DNA from: Mesaphorura yosii
Taxonomy: Eukaryota; Arthropoda; Collembola; Poduromorpha; Tullbergiidae
Assembly (NCBI GenBank): GCA_009869945.1
Contig: WIXG01000113.1
Location: 1 to 64,000 of the forward strand
DNA: 64,000 nt
Direction: 5' to 3'
Shown in pieces: positions 63,247 through 64,000 of the stretch; position 1 is the stretch's first letter; every line of letters begins with the position of its first letter. Made by a program: the position numbers and the translations under genes. The notes under the pieces were generated by a model. That model made no database searches and was not told where the DNA came from. It saw nothing but the letters and a program-made list of their open reading frames with translations.

Positions 63247-64000
63247 TTTACTGGATTCTTCTACCGATGACAAGAGCAGGGACCTTATTTATCTAGCGAA
63301 GGCACTGTTGCTGTGCAGACACAAGAATATTTCCAGAGGAATATTCGTCAGCACATTTTCTGATTCAGGCAGAGTCCGATAAGTGTGATATTGCAGTCAC
63401 AACTGGTCCAGTTAGCTTAACTCACACACTTTGGCTGTCGCATGCTGCGGATGTCCCCTCGAGTGTAGGTCAGCGTTTGGGCTCAGTTTCTAAGTCAAGT
63501 GAGGCCAACCTGAAGACTGACTCTTTTTCATTCCTCGATTTTTTAGAATCTCATTTTTCCTAGGTAGCAATGAAAATTATGTGGTGCATGTATGAGAGCA
63601 CACGCATGAAACAATACGGCGAACAGAGTTCAGACACGCTTTTGTGGTCATCTTCACCAAAGCGAGAATTTAGACTTTAAAATTACTTGGGAGTTGAGCC
63701 TATACAACGATACTATTACAATGGCGCACTCACCCGAAATAAACATATCACAGAGCTGTAATCATAATTTGAAAATTCATTTCGCGAGGTTGTTCCTCAC
63801 TCCCACATCATGAATTCCATTTCAATTAGTGGGCTCAATAATGGTTTCCCTGCCCAATGACAGGGCGGCAGAAATCCTGGTGGTCACCAATTGATAACAA
63901 CTTTTACTATCTGAACTTAGCAAAAATTCGAATCAGTTTGATCAGGAGTCTGAACTATGGCACATGGCATCAGGAGCGACAGTTGTAACTGCAGAACTTC
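63247..64000. other. Upstream sequence of the secreted-protein gene
   Basis: An in-frame stop lies a short way upstream of ATG 63246, so the coding region starts there. The remaining 700 bases show no gene, repeat or clear promoter motif that I can support. Confidence 0.5.

Overview
The window looks like nuclear DNA of an invertebrate animal, probably an arthropod or a close relative. The genes are split by GT-AG introns, many of them 60-190 bp. It carries a CBP/p300 co-activator, an otopetrin proton channel and a multi-module metallothionein. I cannot name the species. I see no rRNA, no convincing tRNA, no CRISPR array and no recognisable transposon or virus-like coding region. Five protein-coding genes can be supported. 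Their exon phases join cleanly and conserved domains confirm four of them.

Layout. (1) 1-3043, minus strand: the 5' part of CBP/p300, from the start codon through the TAZ1 zinc domain; the rest of the gene lies beyond the left edge. (2) 3044-6097: a 3 kb divergent intergenic region with metal-response-type motifs next to the following gene. (3) 6098-7248, plus strand: a 128-residue metallothionein with 39 cysteines, built from repeated exon modules. (4) 7875-19197, minus strand: a 13-exon gene whose protein joins a class V (cysteine desulfurase-like) aminotransferase, a long disordered linker and a TtcA-type PP-loop tRNA thiolase. Its first intron is 5.9 kb. (5) about 19.5-39 kb: almost 20 kb with no supportable gene. 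(6) 39074-53254, plus strand: an otopetrin with twelve predicted membrane segments and two alternative N-terminal exon sets. (7) 53255-56050: the 3' regions of two convergent genes. (8) 56051-63246, minus strand: an unrecognised secreted, mostly disordered protein of about 1,906 residues, with one exon of almost 4 kb. (9) 63247-64000: upstream sequence with nothing further seen.

The most unusual object is the desulfurase-linker-TtcA fusion. It looks like a complete sulfur-mobilising and RNA-thiolating machine in one polypeptide. The catalytic lysine, the RGGCACAG cysteine loop, the SGGKDS PP-loop and the cysteines that would hold an iron-sulfur cluster are all present. A 100-codon open frame directly upstream of its first ATG looks like a mitochondrial presequence. 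The genes do not form a pathway. The metallothionein and the fusion enzyme are convergent neighbours whose poly(A) signals almost touch; both are thiol-based proteins, but no functional link follows from that.
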